DNA of 64,000 nucleotides from Anaerolineae bacterium (lineage in GTDB: Bacteria; Chloroflexota; Anaerolineae; 4572-78; J111), in NCBI GenBank assembly GCA_022071955.1, contig JAJVIM010000024.1, positions 81,586 to 145,585 on the forward strand, written 5' to 3'. Below the pieces are notes generated by a model. It saw nothing but the letters and a program-made list of their open reading frames with translations, made no database searches and was not told the origin of the DNA. The translations under genes and the position numbers were made by a program. Shown one piece after another: positions 45,520 to 54,645 of the stretch (its first letter is position 1; each line of letters starts with the position of its first letter).

Positions 45520-45548
45520 ATTATACCTTAAGCCGAGTTTTTATTCAA
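45520..45548 (-). promoter_or_regulatory. Promoter of the thiamine operon
   Basis: Minus strand TTGAAT (45543-45548), 17-bp spacer, TATAAT (45520-45525), located about 20 bp upstream of the riboswitch. The -35 box overlaps the last codons of the xylulokinase gene. Confidence 0.75.
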
Positions 45549-47043
45549 GTTTGCCCAGCCAATGAAAATCGTTGCGCAGGCGGGGATAAAGTTGCTCAAA
45601 GCGCTGGTACAGCTCGGTGTAGCGGGTGTGGGCGGCGGGATCCGGCTCGGTGACGGGGCCGTGCTGCACCACCTGCTGGCAGGCTTCGGCCAGGTTGGGA
45701 TACACTCCCGCGCCGACGCCGGCCAGCAGCGCCGCGCCGATGCCGGCCTGCTCTTTGAGCAGCGATTGGCGCAGCGGCAGGCCAAAGACATCGGCCTGAA
45801 TTTGCCGCCACACGTCGCTTTCTGCCCCGCCGCCGGCGGCGATGATCTGGCTGGTTGTGCCGCCAAGCGCCAGAGTGAGGTCCAGCGCCTGCCGCAGAGT
45901 CATAGCCACGCCTTCCATTACCGCCCGGGCCAGATGGCCGCGGCTGTGGTAATGGGTGAGGCCGATGAAGCCGCCGCGGGCCAGCGGGTCCATGTGCGGG
46001 GTGCGCTCGCCGGACAGGTGCGGTAAAAAGATGAGGCCGTTGGCTCCCGGCGGCGTTTGGGCCGCTTCGGCGCTGAGGATGGCGTAAGCGTTGTCGGTGC
46101 TGGCCAGGCCGGTGATGCCACGCAGCCAGCGCAGCGATAGCCCTGCCGACAAAATTGCGCCCAGCACGTACCACATTTCCGGCGTGGCGTGGTTAAAAAC
46201 GTGCAGCCGCGGGTCGGGTTGAACGCTGCCGGGGCGAACCGGGGTAAACACCTGTCCCCCGCTGCCGGTAGTAACCGAGGTTTGGCCCGGCTCAATCAGC
46301 CCGTTGCCGATGGCCTGGGCCGGTTGATCGGCGCAGCCGGCCACCACCGGGATGCCGGCCGGCAGGCCCAATTCGGCGGCAGCGGCAGTGGTTAGCCCGC
46401 CGGCCACGGCGGTTGAGGCCAACACCGGCGGCAAAATATCGACGGGCAGGCCCACGGCTGATAAAATCGGTTCGGCCCAGCTTTGGCGGCGAATATCAAA
46501 AATGCCAGTGCCGGCGGCGTCGCTGATGTCGGTGGCGGCTTCGCCGGTCATTTTATAGCGGAGGTAATCTTTGGGCAGGATGGCCTGCCAGGTTTGGGCC
46601 AACAGTTCCGGTTGATGTTGGGCCAGCCAGAGCAGCGTCGCCCCAAAAAAGCCGGTGGCCGGCAGGGTGCCGGTGAGGTCGGCGTATTGCGCCGGGCCGA
46701 GGGCATTAATGAGTTGCGGGCAGGTGGTGGCGGTGCGCTGGTCGGCCCAAATGATGGCCGGGTGAACGGGCGCGCCGGCGGCGTTGAGCAACACCGTGCC
46801 GTGCATTTGGCCGCTAAAACTGATGGCAGCCACATTTCGGCGGCCGGTTTGGCTGGTTACGGCGCGGGTAATGGCGACGGCGGCCTGCCACCAGTGGTCG
46901 GGGTTTTGTTCGGCCCGGTCGGGGGCCGGTTTGCTAATGGGGTATTCGCGGGCCGTGGTGGCTATTGTTTGGCCGGCGTCAGCATCGAACAAAGTGGCTT
47001 TGGCGCTGGAAGTGCCCAGATCGAGTCCGAGGAGCAGAGTCAT
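45541..47043 (-). CDS. xylB: Xylulokinase
   Basis: 500 residues, a full FGGY kinase. LLLGLDLGTSSAKATLFD (phosphate loop), ISFSGQMHG, the hallmark of xylulokinase, VHPAIIWADQRT, GCADQPAQAIGNG and IAAGGGAESDVWRQIQADV are all present. It phosphorylates D-xylulose for the pentose-phosphate route. It stands alone, with no xylose isomerase next to it, and ends on the promoter of the thiamine operon. It is distinct from the kinase at 11227. Confidence 0.93.
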   Translation of the reverse strand: MTLLLGLDLGTSSAKATLFDADAGQTIATTAREYPISKPAPDRAEQNPDHWWQAAVAITRAVTSQTGRRNVAAISFSGQMHGTVLLNAAGAPVHPAIIWADQRTATTCPQLINALGPAQYADLTGTLPATGFFGATLLWLAQHQPELLAQTWQAILPKDYLRYKMTGEAATDISDAAGTGIFDIRRQSWAEPILSAVGLPVDILPPVLASTAVAGGLTTAAAAELGLPAGIPVVAGCADQPAQAIGNGLIEPGQTSVTTGSGGQVFTPVRPGSVQPDPRLHVFNHATPEMWYVLGAILSAGLSLRWLRGITGLASTDNAYAILSAEAAQTPPGANGLIFLPHLSGERTPHMDPLARGGFIGLTHYHSRGHLARAVMEGVAMTLRQALDLTLALGGTTSQIIAAGGGAESDVWRQIQADVFGLPLRQSLLKEQAGIGAALLAGVGAGVYPNLAEACQQVVQHGPVTEPDPAAHTRYTELYQRFEQLYPRLRNDFHWLGKLE

Positions 47044-47062
47044 CGTGAGTCCTTTCAGTTAC

Positions 47063-47092
47063 AAAAAAACCTATCCGACCGGATAGGTTTTT
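47063..47092 (-). terminator. Terminator after the LCP gene
   Basis: CCTATCCG (47070-47077) and CGGATAGG (47080-47087) form a perfect stem with a two-base spacer, with A and T runs on both sides. On the minus strand the T run follows the stem, ending transcription from 47115-48683. It is also close to the start of xylB. Confidence 0.85.
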
Positions 47093-47114
47093 GATATTTT
47101 TTAAGGTTGGCGGC

Positions 47115-48683
47115 CTACTGCTCGGCAGTGGAAAGCTGCAAATCCTGATCGGCCTGCAATTGGAAATCGCTGCCAACGATCACCCGAAAATCGACATCAC
47201 TTTTCAGGTTGGGGCTGCGCCGGATATTTTCTTCTTCAACGTTGAATATGGCCGACAGCAGGCTGAGCGTGTAGCCTTTTTCTTCGTTGTAAACCACAAT
47301 CACCGACCGGGTGTAGGTGTTGGCGTCGGCCGGGCTGAACTGGACAATATTAAAGCCCTGGTTTTTGAGATAGAGCGCGGTTTGCGAGGCCAGGTTGGGG
47401 ATGTTGGTACCATTTTGAATAACCACGCGGGCGTTTTCCTGCCCCAAAAAGGTTTTTACTTCTTCCAGCCGCTGGGTTTGTTGTTCAATTTCCTGGGCGC
47501 GGGCCTGAGCTTCGGCTTCCTGCTGCTGAGCTTCAAGCTCGGCGGGGGAAGGCCCCTGGGGTACCGCCGGGGCGGTATCGGCGAACATGTCATCAATCAA
47601 TACTTTGATCTTTTCACGGAGCGGCAGCAGCACCTGCGCCCGGGTTTCCGGCACCACGTAGTTGACCGTGTATTTGAAATCAATCACCGCCGACTGGATG
47701 TTATCGGCATTAATATCGTTGGCCAGTTGAGCCAGTTCAACAATATCAACCAGTTGCAGGTCGGTTTCAACGGTATCGGAAAATTGGCTCCACAATTCGG
47801 GGATTTTGGGGATCATGTTGAGCTGCAAGGCTTTGTCTCGGATGGCCAGCAATACCTGCTGCTGGCGTTTGGCCCGGGAAAAGTCGGAGCCGGCCGTGGC
47901 GCGAGTGCGGGCGTAGCGCATGGCATCGTGGCCGTCCAGATGGTGCTGACCTTCTTCAATATAAAACGGATCGTAACCGTAATTGCTGTCGGGAAATTTG
48001 GGGTCGTCGATGGTTTCCGGGGCGTAAATATCAATGCCGCCCAGCGTGTTGATAACATCTTCAAAGCCGCGGAAGTCGATTTGGGCGTAAAAGTGAACAG
48101 GCACACCCAGGTTGTACTGCACGGTTTTCATGGCCAGCGCCGGGCCGCCGCCGGGGTAATTGTTCGCTCCGCCCAGAAAATAGGCTTTGTTGATGCGGTC
48201 TTCGCCGTAGCCGGGGATCGACACCCACAGGTCGCGGGGAATGGAGAGCATACCGGCGGTTTTGGCGTTGGGGTCAATAGTTACCAAAATCATCGTATCG
48301 GTGCGCGAGTAGACCTCGTTGGGCCGGCGGTCAAGCCCCAGCAGCAGAATGTTGATCCTTTCTTTTAACTCGTAGTCGGGCAGGGGCACGCCGCTGGCGC
48401 TGGTTTCGCCGCTATCGCCGCCGCGTACGGCCGGCAGCGAGGCGGGCAATTCGTCGCTGCTGCCGGTGAGCGGCAGGGCGGCCACCACCTGCGGCAGCGA
48501 CAGGTCAACCGAATTGAGGCCGGGCAGATTGGCTCGGACTACGGCGTTTTTGACCGTGTAGTAAAACACGTAGCCCACATAAGCGCCGCCCAGCAAAAAA
48601 ACAAACACCATGCCGGTGATCAGGCCATTAATAATTAAAGCGGGTAAAAATGATTGTTTATAGGTTTTAGATTCTGTAGCCAT
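47115..48683 (-). CDS. LytR-CpsA-Psr (LCP) family protein
   Basis: About 522 residues from ATG 48683; the longer ORF start at 48716 lies within the promoter. A single N-terminal membrane helix (ALIINGLITGMVFVFLLGGAYVGYVFY) is followed by the LCP domain with INILLLGLDRRPNE, SRTDTMILVTIDPNAKTAGMLSIPRDLWV, KTVQYNLGVPVHFYAQIDFRGF and MRYARTRATAGSDFSR. The C-terminal LytR_C part (NVRVVIQNGTNIPNLASQT-like) is present. LCP proteins attach teichoic acids or polysaccharides to peptidoglycan, which fits a monoderm or Gram-positive-like wall. Confidence 0.93.
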   Translation of the reverse strand: MATESKTYKQSFLPALIINGLITGMVFVFLLGGAYVGYVFYYTVKNAVVRANLPGLNSVDLSLPQVVAALPLTGSSDELPASLPAVRGGDSGETSASGVPLPDYELKERINILLLGLDRRPNEVYSRTDTMILVTIDPNAKTAGMLSIPRDLWVSIPGYGEDRINKAYFLGGANNYPGGGPALAMKTVQYNLGVPVHFYAQIDFRGFEDVINTLGGIDIYAPETIDDPKFPDSNYGYDPFYIEEGQHHLDGHDAMRYARTRATAGSDFSRAKRQQQVLLAIRDKALQLNMIPKIPELWSQFSDTVETDLQLVDIVELAQLANDINADNIQSAVIDFKYTVNYVVPETRAQVLLPLREKIKVLIDDMFADTAPAVPQGPSPAELEAQQQEAEAQARAQEIEQQTQRLEEVKTFLGQENARVVIQNGTNIPNLASQTALYLKNQGFNIVQFSPADANTYTRSVIVVYNEEKGYTLSLLSAIFNVEEENIRRSPNLKSDVDFRVIVGSDFQLQADQDLQLSTAEQ

Positions 48684-48692
48684 AACATCGTC

Positions 48693-48720
48693 ATTATAAC
48701 ACGAGCCTAAACTCAAGCAA
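48693..48720 (-). promoter_or_regulatory. Promoter of the LCP gene, very short leader
   Basis: Minus strand TTGCTT (48715-48720), 16-bp spacer, TATAAT (48693-48698). The ATG at 48683 is only nine bases past the -10 box, so transcription should start within a few bases of the start codon, which points to a leaderless or almost leaderless mRNA. Confidence 0.65.
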
Positions 48721-48766
48721 AAGTACTTAGGCCAATTGGCGGATAAACTGGGGTTTCAATCCAGCC

Positions 48767-48795
48767 TTGCCTTGTGATTTTGAGTCGTGTACAAT
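48767..48795 (+). promoter_or_regulatory. Promoter of the nucleotidase-carbonic anhydrase gene
   Basis: TTGCCT (48767-48772), 17-bp spacer, TACAAT (48790-48795), about 55 bases before ATG 48852, which has AAGGAGGG in front. Divergent from the LCP promoter, with about 45 bp between the two -35 boxes. Confidence 0.6.
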
Positions 48796-48851
48796 TGGCG
48801 GGTCTTTTGGTTCCCATATTCTTTCCGAAAGTTGAAACAAGGAGGGCAGTA

Positions 48852-51476
48852 ATGAATACCAAACGAATAGTAATGGTAGTAATTCTGCTGGCGTTGTTGT
48901 TGGCGGCGTTGCCGGCCGGCGCTCAGAATGGTGGCAGTTTCTCATTAACGGTGCTGCACACCAATGATGTTCACGCTCGGGTAGACCAGTTTGATAGCGG
49001 CGGCAATACCTGCGATGACGAGGAAATGGCAGCCAACGAATGTTTTGGGGGTGCGGCCCGGGTAAAAACGGCCGCCGACCAGGTGCGCGGAGAAGTGGCC
49101 AACACCATTTTGGTTGATGCCGGTGACCAGTTCCAGGGCACGCTCTTTTTCAACCAATACCAGGGCGGTGAAGCCCAGGAAATGATGGGCTTGCTGGGTT
49201 ACCAGGCCATGACCATTGGCAACCACGAATTTGACAGCGGCCCGGGTACGCTCGGCAGCTTTTTGCGGGGCGTTTCATTCCCGGTGGTTAGCGCCAATAT
49301 CGATGCCAGCGCCGAGCCTGAATTGGCCGGGCTGATCAAACCCTACACTATTCTGGAAGTAGGCGGCGAAAAAATTGGCGTAGTCGGTGCAACCACCTCG
49401 GAAACCGGTATTCTCTCCAGCCCCGGCCCCAACGTGATCTTTAACGATGTTGCCACCAGCGTGCAGGCGGCGGTGGATGAACTTGCCGGGCAGGGCATCA
49501 ACAAGATCATCGCCCTTACCCACATTGGCTACAATGCCGATCAGGATTTGGCCCGCAGCATAACCGGCCTGGACGTGATTGTTGGCGGCCACAGCCACAC
49601 ATTGCTGTCAAACACCGCCGAAGGCGCGGCCGGCCCGTATCCCACCGTGGTCGATGCCCCGGACGGCAGCCCGGTGGTGATTGTGCAGGATGGCTCCTAC
49701 GCCAGAGCGCTGGGGCGGTTGAACGTTACATTTAATGCCGATGGCGTGGTCACCGAATACAGCGGCGACCCGATTGCGCTGGACAGCAGCGTGGCCCAGG
49801 ATGAAACAGTCCAGGCCCGGGTTGACGCCCTCAAAGGACCAATCAACGCCCTCACTGAAAAGGTGATTGGCCAGGCCGCGGTTGACCTTGACGGCGAGCG
49901 TACCACCTGTCGCTTTGCTGAGTGTACTATGGGCAACCTGATCACCGATGCGATGCTCCAGGCCACCCAGGGCGAAGGCACCCAGATTGCCATTACTAAC
50001 GGCGGCGGCATCCGCGCCAGCATCGGCGCCGGCAATGTGACCCTTGGCGATGTGCTGACCGTGCTGCCGTTTGGCAACCTCATTTCCACCTTTGATTTGA
50101 CCGGCGCGGAAGTGGTGCAGGCGCTGGAAAATGGCGTTAGCCGCGCCGAAAACGCGGAAAATGAAGGCACCGGCCGCTTCCCACAGGTAGCCGGGCTGCG
50201 TTACAGTTGGGATCCGGCCCAACCGGTTGGTTCGCGCATTACCAGCGTTGAGGTGAAAAACACGGATGGCAGCTACAGCCCCATCGATCTGGCTGCCACC
50301 TACAAAGTTGCCTCTAACGACTTTATGCGCGGCGGCGGCGACGGTTACGAAGTGTTTGTGACCGCCCGCAATACCTACGATTTTGGCTCACCGCTGGATG
50401 AGGCGCTGCAAACGTACATTGCCGCCAACAGCCCCGTTTCGCCGGCCCTCGAAGGCCGGATCAGCCAGGGCGAAGGCGCAATGATGGCCGAAGCGCCGGC
50501 GATGGTCGAAGAGCAACCTATGATGGCCACCGGCGCCTGTGCTCAGGATTACACGGTTCAGGCCGATGACTGGCTCAGCAAGATCGCCGAGAAATTCCTG
50601 GGCGACCCGCTGGGCTACACCGCCATTTTTGAAGCCACCAACGCCGCCGCGGCGGCCGGCGGCAGCTACGATGTGATTGCCGACCCCAACGTGATTGTGG
50701 TGGGGCAGGTGGTTTGCATCCCGGCCCAAAACGCCGAAGGTGCTATGATGGCGCCGGAGGCCGACAGCGCGGCCATGGCCGAAGAAAGCCAGGATGCGCA
50801 CGCCGAAGCTCCGCACTGGGGCTACTCCGGTGACATTGGCCCGGAATTTTGGGGCGATCTGTCTGCCGAGTATGCGCTGTGCTCAACCGGCGCCAGCCAA
50901 TCTCCAATTGATATTCCCGCCGATTCCGCCACTCAATCGGGGGAGATTCAATTTAACTACCAGCCGACCAGCCTGAACAGTGTTGTAAACAATGGGCATA
51001 CCATTCAAGTTAATTACGATACCGGCAGCAGCATCGAGGTGAACGGTAAAACCTTTAACCTGGCTCAATTCCATTTCCACGTGCCCAGCGAACACACGGA
51101 AGGCGGCGCGCCGGCGGCTATGGAAGTCCACCTGGTTCACAAAAGCGATGCTGGCGAGCTGGCAGTTGTGGGCATAATGTTGGATGAGGGCACGGAAAAC
51201 CCTGTTCTGGCGCAATTCTGGGATCAAATTCCAACCGAAGAAGCCACCGTAGCTCTGACCGGCACGGTGAACGTTGCCGATATCCTGCCGGCTGACTCGC
51301 CCTACTATACCTACTCCGGTTCTTTAACAACCCCGCCCTGCTCCGAAGGCGTAAACTGGTTTGTTATGGATCAACGCGGCCAGGTATCTCAGGACCAAAT
51401 TGATGCGTTCTCCGCAATAATTGGGCCTGATGCTCGCCCCACCCAACCGTTAAACGACCGGGCGATTAGCCAGTAA
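48852..51476 (+). CDS. Secreted fusion: 5'-nucleotidase (UshA type) - LysM - alpha-carbonic anhydrase
   Basis: About 874 residues from ATG 48852 (AAGGAGG). A signal peptide (LLALLLAALPAGA) leads into a calcineurin-like phosphoesterase (LHTNDVHARV, VDAGDQFQGT, IGNHEFDSGP, GGHSHT). The 5'-nucleotidase C-terminal domain follows (ITNGGGIRASIG, NDFMRGGGDGYEVF; to about residue 530). After a Met/Ala-rich linker comes a LysM domain (CAQDYTVQADDWLSKIAEKF, about 560-620). A second linker leads to an alpha-carbonic anhydrase (about 650-874) with all three zinc His (FHFHVPSEHT, about 740-742; EVHLVH, about 759) and the SLTTPPCSE gate. Each domain looks complete. I know of no described protein with this order. 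It is probably wall-bound through LysM, releasing phosphate and nucleosides and hydrating CO2. Confidence 0.93.
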   Translation: MNTKRIVMVVILLALLLAALPAGAQNGGSFSLTVLHTNDVHARVDQFDSGGNTCDDEEMAANECFGGAARVKTAADQVRGEVANTILVDAGDQFQGTLFFNQYQGGEAQEMMGLLGYQAMTIGNHEFDSGPGTLGSFLRGVSFPVVSANIDASAEPELAGLIKPYTILEVGGEKIGVVGATTSETGILSSPGPNVIFNDVATSVQAAVDELAGQGINKIIALTHIGYNADQDLARSITGLDVIVGGHSHTLLSNTAEGAAGPYPTVVDAPDGSPVVIVQDGSYARALGRLNVTFNADGVVTEYSGDPIALDSSVAQDETVQARVDALKGPINALTEKVIGQAAVDLDGERTTCRFAECTMGNLITDAMLQATQGEGTQIAITNGGGIRASIGAGNVTLGDVLTVLPFGNLISTFDLTGAEVVQALENGVSRAENAENEGTGRFPQVAGLRYSWDPAQPVGSRITSVEVKNTDGSYSPIDLAATYKVASNDFMRGGGDGYEVFVTARNTYDFGSPLDEALQTYIAANSPVSPALEGRISQGEGAMMAEAPAMVEEQPMMATGACAQDYTVQADDWLSKIAEKFLGDPLGYTAIFEATNAAAAAGGSYDVIADPNVIVVGQVVCIPAQNAEGAMMAPEADSAAMAEESQDAHAEAPHWGYSGDIGPEFWGDLSAEYALCSTGASQSPIDIPADSATQSGEIQFNYQPTSLNSVVNNGHTIQVNYDTGSSIEVNGKTFNLAQFHFHVPSEHTEGGAPAAMEVHLVHKSDAGELAVVGIMLDEGTENPVLAQFWDQIPTEEATVALTGTVNVADILPADSPYYTYSGSLTTPPCSEGVNWFVMDQRGQVSQDQIDAFSAIIGPDARPTQPLNDRAISQ

Positions 51477-51493
51477 TAACCCGATACCCAAAC

Positions 51494-51528
51494 AAAAAGG
51501 GACGAGCAATTACGCTCGTCCCTTTTTT
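51494..51528 (+). terminator. Terminator after the fusion gene
   Basis: AAAAAGGGACGAGC / GCTCGTCCCTTTTTT is a perfect stem with loop AATTAC. On the minus strand it can also end the DksA/TraR-like gene, whose stop codon lies nearby. Confidence 0.93.
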
Positions 51529-51559
51529 ATTCCGTTAGATTTTTGGATTGGGAAGATAA

Positions 51560-51919
51560 TTATTTGATGCTGCTGCGAATAATGCGCTCGGTTTCTCGCT
51601 TGCAATCAACGCACATCGTTGTTTCCGGGAAAATCTCCAGCCGTTCCGGTTCGATGGCTTTGCCGCAGCGTTCGCAAATGCCGTAACCCCCGCTTTGCGC
51701 CTGTTCAATGGCGTGTTCAATATCCTTCAGCTTGTACTCAAGCCCAATAATCAGCGCCTGGGTTTTATCGCGTTCAATCAAATCAGAGGCGGCATCATCG
51801 ACGTCATCGTGTTCAAACTCGGCGCTGAGTTCGGCCCGCAAGTGTTCCAGTTCTTCAATAGTTTGCTGGCGCTGTTGTTCCAAAAGTTCTAGTTGAGATT
51901 TAGTCACTTTCTTACCCAT
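51560..51919 (-). CDS. DksA/TraR-family zinc-finger protein
   Basis: 119 residues from ATG 51919 (GGGAG upstream); in-frame ATG 51976 would add 19 residues and cannot be excluded. A coiled-coil (QLELLEQQRQQTIEELEHLRAEL) precedes the zinc finger CERCGKAIEPERLEIFPETTMCVDC (residues about 86-110). The family binds RNA polymerase in the secondary channel and adjusts stress or ribosomal promoters. The acidic tip (DDVDDAASDLIERDKT) fits that role. Confidence 0.88.
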   Translation of the reverse strand: MGKKVTKSQLELLEQQRQQTIEELEHLRAELSAEFEHDDVDDAASDLIERDKTQALIIGLEYKLKDIEHAIEQAQSGGYGICERCGKAIEPERLEIFPETTMCVDCKRETERIIRSSIK

Positions 51920-52030
51920 AGCTTCATTGCTCCCTTGAGCAGTTTTCGTTGAAACCTTATCGGCAGGCGTCGCCATTGACGCCTGATGCCCCCAAACACA
52001 GGGAATTACCCCGTTTTTAAAGGGTGCAAT

Positions 52031-52059
52031 TTTATACCACAAATAATTCAAAATGTAAA
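52031..52059 (-). promoter_or_regulatory. Promoter of the DksA/TraR-like gene
   Basis: Minus strand TTTACA (52054-52059), 17-bp spacer, TATAAA (52031-52036). It predicts a start near 52024 and a leader of 48 or about 105 bases, depending on the chosen start codon. Confidence 0.6.
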
Positions 52060-52191
52060 GTGGGGCCACAAAAATTGACGCCCGCCGCCGGCAGTTTTTC
52101 CGTTGATTGGCGACGGGCCATATTTGCCCGATAACGATATTGGTTTCATAATCGCCCTTGCCAGAAAATTCAACCCATCGAGCCGTAACCT

Positions 52192-52740
<549 letters not shown>

Positions 52741-52760
52741 ACGCATCGACAATTTTGTGG

Positions 52761-52766
52761 TATAAT
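52761..52766 (+). promoter_or_regulatory. -10 box of ruvB, predicted leaderless start
   Basis: TATAAT lies only two bases before ATG 52769 and eight before ATG 52775. A weak -35 (TTAAAC) is at 52737-52742 with an 18-bp spacer. Transcription from this box would begin close to the second ATG, so ruvB is probably translated from a leaderless mRNA or starts at 52775. Confidence 0.6.
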
Positions 52767-52768
52767 TT

Positions 52769-53797
52769 ATGCCTATGAACGACCGTACTATTTCCCCAAA
52801 CGCTCAAACCGAAGAAAAACAGTTGGAAACCAGCCTGCGCCCGCTGGATTGGGACGGCTATTTTGGCCAGGAAACGGTTAAAGACAACGTTAAAATCCTC
52901 ATCGAAGCGGCCAAACTGCGCGGCGAGGCGCTGGACCACGTGCTGTTTTACGGCCCGCCGGGGCTGGGCAAAACCACGCTGGCCAGCATCATCGCTCACC
53001 AGATGGGGGTCAATTTGAAAATCACCTCCGGCCCGGCCATTGAGCGCGCCGGCGATCTGGCGGCCATTCTCACCAACCTGCGCAAAGGCGACCTGCTGTT
53101 CATCGACGAGATTCACCGGTTGGGCCGCGCTGTTGAAGAGGTGCTCTACCCGGCAATGGAAGATTACGCGCTGGATATTGTGATTGGCAAAGGCCCCAGC
53201 GCCCGCAACATCCGGCTCAAGTTGCCCCATTTTACGGCGCTCGGCGCCACAACCCGGCTCGATTTGCTGGCCTCGCCGCTGCGCGACCGCTTTGGGGCCA
53301 TCTTTCGGCTGGAATTTTACAAGCCCGAAGAGCTGGAGCAGATTGTGCGCCGCTCGGCCACCATTTTAAACGTGCCCATCGAACCCGAAGGCGCGCTCGA
53401 AATTGCCCGCCGTTCGCGCGGCACGGCCCGCATTGCCAACCGGCTGCTCAAACGCGCCCGCGATTACGCCGAAGTCCGCGCCGACGGGGTGATTACCCGG
53501 CAGGTGGCCCACGAGGCCCTGTCGCTGATGAATGTTGACCCGCTGGGGCTGGACGATTTGGACCGCAAGGTGCTGCACTCGATTATTGGCAAGTTTGGCG
53601 GCGGCCCGGTGGGGTTGGAAACCATCGCTGCCAGCATTGGCGAAGAAGGTTCAACCATTATGGACGTGGTGGAGCCTTACCTGCTGCAACTTGGCTTTTT
53701 GGACCGGACGCCGCGTGGCCGGGTGGCCACGGCCCACGCCTACAACCATTTGGGCCTGGTCGCGCCCAACCGCCCGGAGCAACCATCGTTGTTTTAG
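52769..53797 (+). CDS. ruvB: Holliday junction branch-migration ATPase RuvB
   Basis: 342 residues, normal length. Walker A GPPGLGKTTLAS (about 68-79), Walker B DLLFIDEIHRL, sensor GATTRLDLLASPLRDRFG with the arginine finger, and the C-terminal winged helix (DRKVLHSIIGKFGGGPVGLETIAASIGEE...LGFLDRTPRGRVAT) are all present. It drives branch migration with RuvA. RuvA and RuvC are not in the window. ATG 52775 (MNDRTIS) may be the true start given the -10 box position. Confidence 0.97.
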   Translation: MPMNDRTISPNAQTEEKQLETSLRPLDWDGYFGQETVKDNVKILIEAAKLRGEALDHVLFYGPPGLGKTTLASIIAHQMGVNLKITSGPAIERAGDLAAILTNLRKGDLLFIDEIHRLGRAVEEVLYPAMEDYALDIVIGKGPSARNIRLKLPHFTALGATTRLDLLASPLRDRFGAIFRLEFYKPEELEQIVRRSATILNVPIEPEGALEIARRSRGTARIANRLLKRARDYAEVRADGVITRQVAHEALSLMNVDPLGLDDLDRKVLHSIIGKFGGGPVGLETIAASIGEEGSTIMDVVEPYLLQLGFLDRTPRGRVATAHAYNHLGLVAPNRPEQPSLF

Positions 53798-53822
53798 TTG
53801 GGGGACACGAAGGTGAAAACGT

Positions 53823-53850
53823 GGAGTCCAAAACTACAGTTTTGGACTCC
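53823..53850. repeat. Dispersed 28-bp palindrome, copy 1
   Basis: GGAGTCCAAAACT-AC-AGTTTTGGACTCC, a perfect inverted repeat with a two-base centre. An identical copy is at 57704-57731. Both are followed by TGC and lie in gaps before genes. Confidence 0.9.
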
Positions 53851-53868
53851 TGCACGGGAGAAAATTGG

Positions 53869-53896
53869 GTAGGGGCGCTTCGCGAAGCGCCCCTAC
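53869..53896. repeat. Perfect 28-bp palindrome
   Basis: GTAGGGGCGCTTCG-CGAAGCGCCCCTAC is fully self-complementary. It sits between ruvB and the lipoprotein, 18 bp after the previous palindrome. This type of sequence is a common mobile short repeat. Confidence 0.85.
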
Positions 53897-53937
53897 AACA
53901 TCTCGCAGATTCGCAGATTTTCCGGAGAGCTTACGCT

Positions 53938-54645
53938 TTGAACCGTCGAGTTGTGATTAATGGATTGTTGTTGGGCCTGCTGGCGGTGCTGGTGTTGGGT
54001 TGCGCCAGCCAACTGGACGCAACCGGCCTGCCGTCGCTGCTGGGGTTTTCACCCCTGGCGGGCCCCGGTTGGCCCACCGTCACTTTAGGGCCGGTGCAGC
54101 CCGCCCAACCTCAGGCGGTTGAACCGGCCGGTATCCTGTACGTGCTGGATCGACCCGTGCCCAGATTTGCGCCGCAGTTGGTGCCGCCGCCCGATCTGTC
54201 ACGCTTTGTGGCCGTGCCGCGCCAAAAACAGCGCCCGCCCGGTCAGTCTGTCTCTCCGATTCGTCTTTTGCCCGGCCAGCCGGCCCAGGTTGAAACTGCC
54301 ATTGCCAGCCTCGGCCCGCTCGTTTCGGTTGAGGTCCGGGTCAACGGCCAGCCGCTCGGGTCCGGCCCCGAAAGTTTTCCGGCCCAGTTGCTCACGCTGC
54401 AAATGTGCCACCCCGCCTGGCAGCGACCGGCCGCTACCGGGCTGGTGGAGCTTTGCCCGCCGGAGCAGTTGTCCAGCGCCGGCAGCCTGGATTTGAGCGC
54501 CGCCGCCAGCCGGCAGGCCAGGCTGGTGCTCATCCTCACCGGCCAAACGCCGGGCACATACCGGCTCACCCTGACCGCCGTCGACCTCGACGGTCGCCGC
54601 AGCCAAACCGAATATCACATCACCGTGGCGGACTCAAGCCTGTGA
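53938..54645 (+). CDS. Lipoprotein of unknown function
   Basis: 235 residues from TTG 53938 (GGAGAG nine bases before); ATG 53821 in frame would have to translate two palindromic repeats. Signal GLLLGLLAVLVLGC with Cys lipid site, then a Pro-rich region and a possible Ig-like beta domain (VETAIASLGPLVSVEVRVNGQPLG, TPGTYRLTLTAVDLDGRRSQTEYHI). I recognise no enzyme motif. The stop overlaps the GTG start of queA by four bases, so the two are translationally coupled. Confidence 0.7.
   Translation: MNRRVVINGLLLGLLAVLVLGCASQLDATGLPSLLGFSPLAGPGWPTVTLGPVQPAQPQAVEPAGILYVLDRPVPRFAPQLVPPPDLSRFVAVPRQKQRPPGQSVSPIRLLPGQPAQVETAIASLGPLVSVEVRVNGQPLGSGPESFPAQLLTLQMCHPAWQRPAATGLVELCPPEQLSSAGSLDLSAAASRQARLVLILTGQTPGTYRLTLTAVDLDGRRSQTEYHITVADSSL

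Noticed and set aside
47091..48368. 425-codon plus-strand ORF
   Set aside because: Antisense of the LCP gene and passes through its terminator; the LCP reading has clear family motifs.
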